Positions 16,218-24,402 of a stretch of DNA of 37,132 bases are shown piece after piece; positions within the stretch are counted from its first letter, which is position 1, and every line of letters starts with the position of its first letter. The DNA is taken from positions 1 through 37,132 of the forward strand of contig CAMDRO010000022.1 in NCBI GenBank assembly GCA_945906795.1, written 5' to 3'. Position numbers and translations under genes: made by a program. Under the pieces are notes generated by a model. It did no database searches. It saw only the letters and a program-made list of their open reading frames with translations, and was not told the DNA's origin. The stretch comes from Spirosoma fluviale (GTDB taxonomy: Bacteria > Bacteroidota > Bacteroidia > Cytophagales > Spirosomataceae).

Positions 16218-17297
16218 TTATGCAATTTTAAACTCTAAATTAAATCGAACCGACAAAGCTTTTAAATCTTCCACCACTGGGCCAATTAAAGGGATTCCAT
16301 GGGCCTTTCGTTCCACCTCCAATTCACGTTCTGGATCACCAGGAATGATGACTTTTTGGCCTTCAATAGCTTCTGCATTTCTAAATCGTTGGATCCAAAT
16401 ATCCATATCTTTTTTAAATTCAATGGCAGGTCGAAATGCATCTATTCGCATAGCGCCAATGAAATGACCTGTCCCCTTGCCTACCGTTTCTCCGGCATTC
16501 ATAAATCCTGCCGTCGCAAATGGTGGAACCCATGGACCAAAATTAGCGCCTGACAATACGCCTGATAATAAATCGACAATAGCCCCTAGTGCGTATCCCT
16601 TGTGTGAACCATGTTCTCGATCTCCACCCAAAGGCAATAAAGCACCTCCATTTTTAATGGCAAAAGCATCGTTGCTTGGCATACCGTTCACATCCTGAAC
16701 CCAACCATCTGGAGTGTCTAGGCCTTTTCTTTGGAGTATTTCCAACTTACCATAGGCCACAGCCGTAGAAGCAAAATCAGCTAAAAAGGTAGGTTCATGT
16801 AAAGCAGGGATGGATACCGCGATGGGATTTGTACCCAATAATCTTTCTTTAGAAAATGTAGGCGTAACTAAAGGTGCGGCATGGGTCATAGCCCAACCGA
16901 TCATATCTTGGCTTGCGGCTTTCATCGCGTGATATCCAGCAATCCCGAAATGGTTCGAATTCTGAACGGCCACCCAACCTGTTCCTGCTAAAGTAGCTTT
17001 ACTACAAGCAATATCCATTGCTTTAGGAGCCACCACTAAACCAAGACCTCGGTCGCCATCCACTAAAGCCGTGGAAGGACTTTCATGTAAAATAGTAATA
17101 TTGGGCTTTGGATTTAATCGGCCGTGATCAAATAAACGAATATATCCAGCTAGCCTAGCTACTCCATGGGAATCTATCCCCCGTGCATCAGCAGAAACTA
17201 ACACATCTGCAGCTAAGAAAGCGTCTTGCTCATTGCATCCAATCGATTCAAAAACCGAAATCACAAACTGTTTTAAAAAAGTATAATCTGCAATCAT
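16218..17297 (-). CDS. Ldh-family (malate/L-lactate/sulfolactate-type) NAD(P)-dependent oxidoreductase
   Basis: 359 residues. Motifs of the LDH2/MDH2 family: DARGIDSHGVARL (37-49, Ser43-His44), GDRGLGLVVAPKAM and the catalytic histidine segment NSNHFGIAGYHAM (His116), then LGTNPIAVSIPA and DFASTAVAYGKLE. This fold reduces 2-oxo acids using NAD(P)H and is unrelated to classical lactate dehydrogenase. Which 2-oxo acid is used (malate, lactate, ureidoglycolate, sulfolactate, delta-1-piperideine-2-carboxylate) cannot be told. It leads the five-gene run with mltG and is divergent from the glutamate-synthase-like gene, 77 bases away. Confidence 0.88.
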   Translation of the reverse strand: MIADYTFLKQFVISVFESIGCNEQDAFLAADVLVSADARGIDSHGVARLAGYIRLFDHGRLNPKPNITILHESPSTALVDGDRGLGLVVAPKAMDIACSKATLAGTGWVAVQNSNHFGIAGYHAMKAASQDMIGWAMTHAAPLVTPTFSKERLLGTNPIAVSIPALHEPTFLADFASTAVAYGKLEILQRKGLDTPDGWVQDVNGMPSNDAFAIKNGGALLPLGGDREHGSHKGYALGAIVDLLSGVLSGANFGPWVPPFATAGFMNAGETVGKGTGHFIGAMRIDAFRPAIEFKKDMDIWIQRFRNAEAIEGQKVIIPGDPERELEVERKAHGIPLIGPVVEDLKALSVRFNLEFKIA

Positions 17298-17374
17298 ATA
17301 ATTTCTAAAAATGTAAAGATAAAAATAAGAATTGGGAAATAATTTTAGAACTTTGAATATAAATTCAATTCAAC

Positions 17375-18922
17375 ATGCTATCATCGATTTGGTTTTGGAT
17401 TATTTTAATTCTGGTTCTCGTGGCTATTCGAGATGTATTTTTTCAAAAAAAACATTCCATCACACATAATTTCCCAATCTTAGGACATTTAAGATTTTGG
17501 TTAGAAAAGATAGGACCCGAAATCAGGCAATACATTGTAGCTAATAATCGCGAAGAATTACCGTTTAACCGACAAGAAAGATCGTGGATCTATGCATCAG
17601 CTAAGAAAGACAATAATCTACAAGGTTTTGGCAGTGATCAAGATTTTAATGCTCCAGGATATATATTTATAAAAAATGCCATGATTGGATTTAATCCACC
17701 ATTTGATCACCTTTTTCATAAAAATCCAGGGGTAATGCCAGCGGCCAAGGTGATGGGGGAATATCATCAAAGAAGAAGGCCATATCGACCCTATTCCATT
17801 ATTAATATATCTGGAATGAGTTTTGGATCATTATCCGCGAAAGCCATTGAATCTTTAAATAAAGGCGCCTATTTAGCTGGTTGCTACCACAATACGGGAG
17901 AAGGATCCCTGTCGCCTTACCATCAAAATGGAGCTGATGTCATCTTGAATATTGGTACTGCATATTTTGGCGTTCGGAATACTGATGGAAAATTTTCGAT
18001 GGAAAAATTAAAAGAAAAGGTCGATAAAAATCCATTTTTACGTGCCATAGAACTTAAATTATCTCAAGGGGCTAAACCGGGAAAAGGAGGAATGTTACCT
18101 GCTTCTAAAATTAACGATGAAATAGCAGCCATTAGACAAATTCCAAAGGGAAAAGATTCCATATCGCCAGCCTTTCACACAGCCTTTTCAAATATACCCG
18201 AAATGGTCAAATTCATTGAAAGTATGGCTTCAGAAACGGGATTGCCCGTTGGAATAAAATCAGCTATCGGTAAATTAGAGCAATGGGAAGAGCTTGCAGC
18301 ACACATGGTTAAAACTAATTCAGGCCCAGATTTTATTACAATCGATGGCGGAGAAGGGGGAACCGGAGCCGCGCCACATGCCTTCGCTGATCATGTTTCC
18401 ATGCCGTTTACATTCGCATTCGCCAAAGTTTATCAAATTTTTCAAAGACATGAGTTAACGGATAAGATATATTTTATTGCCTCAGGAAAATTGGGATTTC
18501 CAGAAAAAGCATTAATGGCATTAGCCATGGGAGCAGATAGTATTAATATTGCTCGAGAAGCCATGATGTCCATTGGATGTATTCAAGCACAAAAATGCCA
18601 TACGAATCATTGTCCATCAGGTGTTGCCACATCCAATAAATGGTTGCAAGCAGGTATTAATCCGGAATTAAAAAGTGAGCGTTTCTATCATTATCATCGG
18701 ACATTGGTTAAAGAAATAGCAGAAATTTCACATGCATGCGGATATGAGCATCCTAGTCAGATGACGATGGAAGATATCGAATTATCGATGGGGGATAATA
18801 ACAGAACCATGAGTCTTTCCAAAACAATGGGATATCACAAAAATCCGATAAAATATGAAGGTTTAGAGAAAATCATAAATTGCCCACACCTTGGAGGACA
18901 AAATGCGAGAAACCGACTTTAG
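17375..18922 (+). CDS. FMN-binding glutamate-synthase-like protein, membrane-anchored
   Basis: 515 residues. An N-terminal transmembrane helix (3-21) precedes a single GltB-type TIM barrel. Seen: the FMN/substrate motif IDGGEGGTGAAPHAF, IASGKLGFPEKALMALAMGAD, and the 3Fe-4S cysteine set Cys402-x5-Cys408-x4-Cys413 followed by PSGVAT. The N-terminal glutaminase domain and the C-terminal beta-helix domain of GltB are absent, and no gltD-like reductase is adjacent. These stand-alone proteins are common in Bacteroidota but their reaction is unproven; they may use ammonia or act as other FMN oxidoreductases with an unknown electron partner. Confidence 0.88.
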   Translation: MLSSIWFWIILILVLVAIRDVFFQKKHSITHNFPILGHLRFWLEKIGPEIRQYIVANNREELPFNRQERSWIYASAKKDNNLQGFGSDQDFNAPGYIFIKNAMIGFNPPFDHLFHKNPGVMPAAKVMGEYHQRRRPYRPYSIINISGMSFGSLSAKAIESLNKGAYLAGCYHNTGEGSLSPYHQNGADVILNIGTAYFGVRNTDGKFSMEKLKEKVDKNPFLRAIELKLSQGAKPGKGGMLPASKINDEIAAIRQIPKGKDSISPAFHTAFSNIPEMVKFIESMASETGLPVGIKSAIGKLEQWEELAAHMVKTNSGPDFITIDGGEGGTGAAPHAFADHVSMPFTFAFAKVYQIFQRHELTDKIYFIASGKLGFPEKALMALAMGADSINIAREAMMSIGCIQAQKCHTNHCPSGVATSNKWLQAGINPELKSERFYHYHRTLVKEIAEISHACGYEHPSQMTMEDIELSMGDNNRTMSLSKTMGYHKNPIKYEGLEKIINCPHLGGQNARNRL

Positions 18923-18927
18923 CTATT

Positions 18928-18947
18928 AAAGATAATCGGTTATCTTT
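18928..18947. promoter_or_regulatory. Hairpin plus TAnnTTTG element just before the ABC-F gene
   Basis: The 30-base gap between the two genes is filled by a perfect 8-bp inverted repeat (AAAGATAA / TTATCTTT, loop TCGG) with no U-tract. The right arm overlaps TATCTTTG (18941-18948), a full -7 consensus on the plus strand, only four bases from the ATG at 18953; no TTG lies at -33. It could be a near-leaderless promoter with an operator-like palindrome, or an RNA hairpin at the ribosome site. Confidence 0.35.
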
Positions 18948-18952
18948 GCAAC

Positions 18953-20836
18953 ATGTTATCAATATCTAATTTAAGTTTCTATTTCGGTAGTCGGGCCCTT
19001 TACGATGGAGCCAATTTACATATCAAACCCAAAACTAAAATTGGCCTCATTGGGGCAAATGGCACGGGTAAATCCACTTTACTGCGATTGATTTCTGGTG
19101 AATATAGCCCAGATGGTGGCAATATTTCTAAATCAGGGGAATGTACCATTGGGTTTTTAAATCAGGATCTCCTCTCCTATCAAACAGACGACAGCATACT
19201 TCACGTCGCAATGCAAGCATTTGAAAGGCAATTGGAACTGCAAATTCAAATAGACGCTGTGCTGCATAAAATGGAGAGCAATTATGAAGATAAGGATGTC
19301 GATTTATTAGCTAAGCTCCAAGAAGAATTTGAACGATTAGACGGATATACCATTCAATCCAAATCTGAAGAGATTTTGGAAGGACTAGGTTTTACCACGG
19401 AGGATTTAAATAAACCCTTGCGATTATTTTCGGGGGGCTGGCGCATGCGTGTGATGCTAGCCAAGCTATTATTGCAAAAACCCGCATTGCTACTGTTAGA
19501 TGAGCCGACCAACCACCTTGATCTTCCATCCATTGAGTGGGTTGAAAAATACATTCATGATTACGAAGGTTCCGTGGTAGTCGTTTCCCATGATCGCTAT
19601 TTTTTAGATCGGACAGTTGATAATATCGCTGAAGTATCTAATGCCAAAATAACCTTGTATCCGGGTAATTTTTCATTTTACGAAGAAGAGAAAGCATTAA
19701 GAAATGAAATACAAAAGGGAGCTTATGAAAACCAACAGTCCCAAATTAGGCAGACTGAACGTTTTATAGAGCGATTTAAAGCAAAGGCGAGTAAGGCACG
19801 CCAAGTGCAATCTAGGGTAAAAGCATTGGATCGTTTGGATGTAGTCGATGAAGTAATTGATGAAAAAGCAAAAGTTAATTTCAAATTTAATTTTGGTACT
19901 CAGCCTGGACGATTTATCCTATTCTTAGAACATATTTCAAAGGCCTTTGGCGAAAAAATAATATTAAAAAATACCTCGGCAACGATTAACCGGGGTGATA
20001 AGATTGCACTTATTGGCGCCAATGGAAAAGGAAAATCTACCTTATTAAGAATTATTTCAGGAACTGAAAAAATTGTTGGCGAACGTAGAATAGGCCATAA
20101 TGTCATTGAATCATTTTTTGCCCAGCATCAATTAGAAAGTTTGCAGGTAGAAAATAATTTATTGGAAGAATTGAAAGCAACGGGTACGGCTAAAACTGAA
20201 ATGGAATTACGAAGTGTATTAGGCTGCTTTTTGTTTTCCGGCGAGGAAGTATTTAAAAAAATAAAAGTGCTTTCTGGAGGGGAAAAATCACGCGTGGCAT
20301 TGGCCAAAGTATTAATATCGCAGGCCAATTTTTTATTGTTGGATGAGCCAACCAACCACCTCGATATGCAATCGGTGAATATATTAATTCAAGCATTGCA
20401 GCAATATGAAGGCACCTATGTGGTCGTTTCACATGATCGTTATTTTGTCACCAACATCGCTAACAAAATTTGGTATATTGAAGATTATGAAATAAAAGAA
20501 TATCCAGGTTCTTTTGACGAATATGAAGTTTGGCAATCGAGCAGAGGTAATTCCGATGCAAGCAAACCTAAAAAATCGATCGAAAAACCCAAACCTGAAT
20601 TAGCCCCTCATTCACCCAAAAGTACTTCGAGTAGTCCCAGTCAAGAAAAATTAATCGAAAAACTTGAATCAAAAATCATGGATTTAGAAGTATCCATTGA
20701 CGAGCTAGAAAGCACCATGGCTGATTTAGCCCAAGAAGGTAAATTCAATGAATTACCTGCAATAGAGCTACAAATAAATGAGAAAAAAGGTGAATTGTTG
20801 AAAATAACCGATGAATGGGAATTGTTAATCAATTAA
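18953..20836 (+). CDS. ABC-F family ATPase (Uup/YdiF-like)
   Basis: 627 residues, soluble, two ABC domains in one chain with no transmembrane part. Walker A motifs GANGTGKS (34-41) and GANGKGKS (355-362), signatures FSGGWRMRVMLAKLL and LSGGEKSRVALAKVL, Walker B LLLLDEPTNHLD twice. The linker between the domains (about 240-320) is rich in charged residues with RFIERFKAKASKARQVQSR, as in ABC-F proteins. A Pro/Ser/Lys stretch (540-560) leads to a C-terminal coiled coil (about 562-620). ABC-F proteins act on the ribosome E site or resolve stalled translation; the C-terminal coiled coil favours a Uup/YdiF-like member. A drug-resistance role has no support here. Confidence 0.93.
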   Translation: MLSISNLSFYFGSRALYDGANLHIKPKTKIGLIGANGTGKSTLLRLISGEYSPDGGNISKSGECTIGFLNQDLLSYQTDDSILHVAMQAFERQLELQIQIDAVLHKMESNYEDKDVDLLAKLQEEFERLDGYTIQSKSEEILEGLGFTTEDLNKPLRLFSGGWRMRVMLAKLLLQKPALLLLDEPTNHLDLPSIEWVEKYIHDYEGSVVVVSHDRYFLDRTVDNIAEVSNAKITLYPGNFSFYEEEKALRNEIQKGAYENQQSQIRQTERFIERFKAKASKARQVQSRVKALDRLDVVDEVIDEKAKVNFKFNFGTQPGRFILFLEHISKAFGEKIILKNTSATINRGDKIALIGANGKGKSTLLRIISGTEKIVGERRIGHNVIESFFAQHQLESLQVENNLLEELKATGTAKTEMELRSVLGCFLFSGEEVFKKIKVLSGGEKSRVALAKVLISQANFLLLDEPTNHLDMQSVNILIQALQQYEGTYVVVSHDRYFVTNIANKIWYIEDYEIKEYPGSFDEYEVWQSSRGNSDASKPKKSIEKPKPELAPHSPKSTSSSPSQEKLIEKLESKIMDLEVSIDELESTMADLAQEGKFNELPAIELQINEKKGELLKITDEWELLIN

Positions 20837-20840
20837 TCCA

Positions 20841-22097
20841 ATGAAAATTAAAGGCCTGGCTATTTTATGGTTACTTCTAATCGGTCTAATCATCAGCCAT
20901 GCGGGTCAATCTCAAATATCCAATAAGATATATAAAGCGCCCATTAAAACAGTCTATATTAGTCAAAACACAATGAACGAAATGATCGTTGAGAATTTGT
21001 GTATAGCTTTTGACAGACAAGGAAATGCCAACTTACTTTTTGATGATTTAAACTTAGAAAACACCAATTACTTTTTAAGAATTATCCATTGCCAATCCGA
21101 TTGGAAACCTTCTCCATTAAATGAAATAGAATATTTAGCTGATTTCAATGATATTCCTATTCGCTATCCTGAAACTTCCATGGGAACCAAAACACCTTAT
21201 AAACAATATAAAATATCACTGCCTCAATTAAAAATAAGTGGAAATTATATTGCGATGGTCTATGCAAATAGAAATAAACGAGATACGGTAATAACGAAGC
21301 GATTTTCCATTTATCAAAACGAAATCAATATTGGCTCCAAAATTAGTTTTGCTAAATCTAACCTATTGCGTTCCACGCATCAATTCATCGACTTAAACTT
21401 AGGCTATCCATCCACCTATTTGATCAACTCAGACGAAAATTTAAAAATTGAAGTTCGTAAAAATAATCAATCTAAAAACGTATTAGCTAAAATTCCAAAA
21501 CCCATGATACAAGCCATGGAACGTAAATTAACTTATCAATTTTATGATCAAGAAAATGCGATTCCAGGAGGTAATGAATTCAGATTAATAGACCTAAGAA
21601 GCACGCAACAAAGACTAAATTTTGTGGGTCAAATTAACACCTTGGATCGATATACAGAAATTTCAATCCAGCCAGAACAAGCTCAAGGTAATTATTCTTA
21701 TGTTCAAAGACCCGATTTAAATGGTGCTTTCGTTATCGCCAATTACGAAAATCCCGATAACTCTCTACAAGCGGATTATGTTTGGTGTACCTTTATTCTC
21801 AAATCCAGGAAGTTTGAGGATGAAAAAATATATGTTAATGGAGCATTTAATTCGTATGAGTTAACCTATTTTAACGAGCTCCAATACGATGAAGCGAAAG
21901 GTGCTTATTTAGGAAGGATATTATTGAAACAAGGAATCTATAATTATCAATTTACGAGTAGCAATCCCCTCAATAATAATTTGGAAGGAAATCATGCAGA
22001 AACTGAAAATCAGTATGAGATTTTAGTTTATTTCAAAAAGCCAGGGGAACGATTTGATTCTTTGATTGGCTATCAAAAAATACAATTTCCTCTTTAA
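20841..22097 (+). CDS. Type IX secretion system plug protein (DUF5103)
   Basis: 418 residues with an N-terminal signal peptide (hydrophobic 6-20, cleavage near GQS-Q). The opening YKAPIKTVYISQN, the NLLFDDLNLENTNYFLRIIHCQSDWKPS segment and the C-terminal FNSYELTYFNELQYDEAKGAYLGRILLKQGIYNYQF are diagnostic of the DUF5103 family, now known as the Plug protein that closes the periplasmic side of the SprA translocon in the type IX secretion system. This indicates the organism secretes proteins by T9SS. It begins four bases after the ABC-F stop and overlaps the convergent ychF by four bases (TTAA shared stops). Confidence 0.88.
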   Translation: MKIKGLAILWLLLIGLIISHAGQSQISNKIYKAPIKTVYISQNTMNEMIVENLCIAFDRQGNANLLFDDLNLENTNYFLRIIHCQSDWKPSPLNEIEYLADFNDIPIRYPETSMGTKTPYKQYKISLPQLKISGNYIAMVYANRNKRDTVITKRFSIYQNEINIGSKISFAKSNLLRSTHQFIDLNLGYPSTYLINSDENLKIEVRKNNQSKNVLAKIPKPMIQAMERKLTYQFYDQENAIPGGNEFRLIDLRSTQQRLNFVGQINTLDRYTEISIQPEQAQGNYSYVQRPDLNGAFVIANYENPDNSLQADYVWCTFILKSRKFEDEKIYVNGAFNSYELTYFNELQYDEAKGAYLGRILLKQGIYNYQFTSSNPLNNNLEGNHAETENQYEILVYFKKPGERFDSLIGYQKIQFPL

Positions 22098-23197
22098 ACA
22101 TTGAATCTAAAATGCATGATATCGCCATCATGTACCACATAATCTTTCCCCTCCACGTTTAATTTTCCTGCCTCTTTGCAAGCAGCCTCACTTTTATAGG
22201 CTTGATAATCAGCCATTTTAATTACTTCAGCCCGAATAAATCCACGTTCGAAATCGGTGTGAATGACACCTGCTGCTTGAGGTGCTTTCCAGCCTTTTTG
22301 AATGGTCCAAGCTCTAACTTCTTGAACTCCGGCAGTGAAGTAGGTAATCAGATTAAGCAAAGAATAGGAACTCTTGATCAATTTACTTAAACCCGATTCT
22401 TGAAGTCCATATTCACTTAGGAACATAGCCCTCTCATCTAAATCTTCAATTTCAGCTATTTGAGCTTCAATGGCTGCACAAACAACAATTACCTGAGCAT
22501 TTTCAGCTGAGACACTTGATTTTAATTGGTCCACAAAGACATTTCCGCCGGTCGACAAAGAATTTTCATCTACATTGGCCACATAAATAACAGGCTTATC
22601 CGTCAACAAACACAAGTCGCCGATAGACGTTTCGCGTAAATCAGGATTCATGTCAACAGTCCTGGCCGAATTGCCAGATTCTAATGTAGATTTAAATAAA
22701 AGCAATGCATTTAATTCTTGCTTTGCTTTAGCATCTCCCGCTTTAGCTGCGCGTTCAATTTTACTTATTTTTTTATCAACAGATTCAAGGTCTTTAAGTT
22801 GGAGCTCCATGTCAATAATTTCCTTATCGGAAATAGGATTTACTCTTCCTTCCACATGGATAATATTATCATCTTCAAAACAACGAACCACATGAATGAT
22901 GGCATCCACTTCTCGAATATTTGCGAGAAACTTATTGCCTAAACCAGCCCCTTGCGATGCACCCTTAACTAAACCCGCTATATCCGTAAACTCAATCACC
23001 GTAGGCAAAACACGATTCGGTTTTACAAATTCAGCCAATATATTTAATCGCTCATCAGGCACCGTAACGATACCGACATTAGGCTCAATCGTACAAAAAG
23101 GATAATTAGCCGCCTCGGCTTTATTTGAAGAAATAGCACTAAATAAAGTGGATTTTCCTACATTCGGTAACCCTACAATTCCACACGTTAAACCCAT
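22094..23197 (-). CDS. ychF: Ribosome-binding ATPase YchF/OLA1
   Basis: 367 residues, standard length. An Obg-related P-loop NTPase that prefers ATP. Walker A GLPNVGKS (9-16), G3 region DIAGLVKGASQGAGLGNKFL, a coiled-coil insertion (about 125-200), the NVDEN segment in the place of the G4 NKxD motif (explaining ATP rather than GTP use), and a C-terminal TGS domain ending in GKDYVVHDGDIMHFRFNV. YchF binds ribosomes and affects start-codon choice and stress response. Separated from DUF3276 by a terminator, so it probably has its own promoter in the 85-base gap or is read through. Confidence 0.96.
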   Translation of the reverse strand: MGLTCGIVGLPNVGKSTLFSAISSNKAEAANYPFCTIEPNVGIVTVPDERLNILAEFVKPNRVLPTVIEFTDIAGLVKGASQGAGLGNKFLANIREVDAIIHVVRCFEDDNIIHVEGRVNPISDKEIIDMELQLKDLESVDKKISKIERAAKAGDAKAKQELNALLLFKSTLESGNSARTVDMNPDLRETSIGDLCLLTDKPVIYVANVDENSLSTGGNVFVDQLKSSVSAENAQVIVVCAAIEAQIAEIEDLDERAMFLSEYGLQESGLSKLIKSSYSLLNLITYFTAGVQEVRAWTIQKGWKAPQAAGVIHTDFERGFIRAEVIKMADYQAYKSEAACKEAGKLNVEGKDYVVHDGDIMHFRFNV

Positions 23198-23237
23198 AAA
23201 AATTTAAATTTCAATTACAAAAATACGGCTAAAAATC

Positions 23238-23267
23238 AAAAAGCCCCTGCTTTCACAGAGGCTTTTT
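23238..23267 (-). terminator. Intrinsic terminator after the DUF3276 gene
   Basis: Arms 23238-23249 and 23256-23267 (AAAAAGCCCCTG / CAGAGGCTTTTT) pair over 12 positions with one mismatch around a 6-base loop; on the minus strand the stem runs into Ts, followed by a second T-run. It follows the DUF3276 stop (23283) by 15 bases. The A-tract also makes it usable from the other direction. Confidence 0.75.
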
Positions 23268-23282
23268 GTAATTAATGACTTT

Positions 23283-23600
23283 TTATTCCCATTTAAGATC
23301 TGTATTACCAAATTCCTCGTCTTCTTTATTAAATTGATCAAAATCAACTTCAGGCAACAATTCAGTTTTAACATGATTTATGGCTTCTTTTAAACCTTCC
23401 GCAAACTTATCGAAGTCCTCTTTGTATAAAAACATTTTATGCTTTTCATAAACAAATCCATCTTCTTTTTGATGGCGCCGACTTTCAGTGATGGTAATGT
23501 AATAATCTAACGAACGAGTTGATTTAACATCAAAAAAATAAGTCCTTTTACCAGCTCTTATGCGTTTAGAAAACAATTCTTCTCTATCTCTTTCTTCCAC
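23283..23600 (-). CDS. DUF3276 / PUR-family nucleic-acid-binding protein
   Basis: 105 residues with a GTG start; no in-frame ATG exists upstream before a stop, and the predicted N-terminus (VEERDREELFSKRIRAGKRTYFFDVK) fits the family, which usually opens MEER..R.E.FSK.VRAGKRTYFFDVK. Conserved later parts: TITESRR and EKHKMFLYKEDFDKFAEGL. DUF3276 is a bacterial single PUR repeat found in Bacteroidota and spirochaetes; a Borrelia member binds DNA/RNA. Likely a small cytoplasmic regulator of gene expression. It has a 169-base upstream gap shared with divergent rlpA. Confidence 0.9.
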   Translation of the reverse strand: MEERDREELFSKRIRAGKRTYFFDVKSTRSLDYYITITESRRHQKEDGFVYEKHKMFLYKEDFDKFAEGLKEAINHVKTELLPEVDFDQFNKEDEEFGNTDLKWE

Positions 23601-23654
23601 TTTAAATAAATTTTGGTTTATGATTTCGTAAATCTACTATTAATTTTATTCACT

Positions 23655-23662
23655 CAAAAATA
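23655..23662 (-). promoter_or_regulatory. Possible -7 promoter element for the DUF3276 gene
   Basis: TATTTTTG on the minus strand matches TAnnTTTG and lies about 55 bases before the GTG start. A TTG occurs 23 bases upstream, slightly further than the usual 19-21, in a very AT-rich gap, so a chance match is possible. Confidence 0.3.
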
Positions 23663-23769
23663 TTTTAAAATTTTAATCTTGTAATCAAGCGACAATTGAT
23701 CGATATAAAAAATTAGATTTTTAATTCTTGAAATTAAAATGAATCTTTAGGTCGTAATAAAATCCATGA

Positions 23770-24396
23770 ATGGGAAAAGTATTATATAGTTCAATTGTTG
23801 TTTTCTGTATCTCAATAGGCATGTGTTTATCCCAAGATTTGGGAGACGAAAAGTATGGCATAGCATCTTTCTATTCAGAAAAGTTTTATGGCAGAAAAAC
23901 AGCCAATAGCGAAAAATTAAATAAAACAAAACTTACAGCCGCGCATAAAACCTATCCATTTAATACGTTAGTTGAAGTAACTAATCTGGCCAACAAAAAA
24001 TCCATCATTGTAAGAATTAATGACCGTGGTCCCTATAAAAGAGGCCGAATAATAGACCTGACAGATGCTGGAGCAAATAAATTGAGATTAAAGAAAATTG
24101 GATTAGCGCGGGTGAAAGTGAAGATTGTAGGGTTTGAAGGAGAACAGATGTTGATACCATATCAACATTTATCATTAGTCACCAACCCAAAATTCAGTCG
24201 GAAATATTATCAAAAGACCCGACTAAAATACAAAAATAAATACCGATTAAAACGTAATATCAAACACAAAAAATACCTTAAAAAACGAAAAAAAAAGAAA
24301 ATAAAAATCAGTAAGAAAGCTCCGATTAAAAAAATAATTCATAAGAAATCGAAAACAAAAAAGATACCAGTCAATCCTTTATTTCAAAAAAACTAG
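23770..24396 (+). CDS. RlpA-family septal ring lytic transglycosylase-like protein with basic tail
   Basis: 208 residues. Start is the ATG at 23770; an ATG four bases earlier is out of frame and stops at once. Signal peptide to about residue 22, then a double-psi beta-barrel of RlpA type: YGIASFYSEKFYGRKTANSE (29-48), LTAAHKTYPFNTLVEV (55-70), VRINDRGPYKRGRIIDLT (81-98). RlpA proteins cleave or bind peptidoglycan. From 141 the protein is an unstructured tail with 31 Lys/Arg in 60 residues and no Asp or Glu. No SPOR domain is present. It is followed after six bases by the DUF58 gene. Confidence 0.88.
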   Translation: MGKVLYSSIVVFCISIGMCLSQDLGDEKYGIASFYSEKFYGRKTANSEKLNKTKLTAAHKTYPFNTLVEVTNLANKKSIIVRINDRGPYKRGRIIDLTDAGANKLRLKKIGLARVKVKIVGFEGEQMLIPYQHLSLVTNPKFSRKYYQKTRLKYKNKYRLKRNIKHKKYLKKRKKKKIKISKKAPIKKIIHKKSKTKKIPVNPLFQKN

Positions 24397-24402
24397 TGAA
24401 AA

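Noticed and set aside
23601..23769. 169-base divergent gap searched for a small RNA or riboswitch
   Set aside because: Only AT-rich sequence with one weak promoter-like box; no stable structured element or conserved motif seen.
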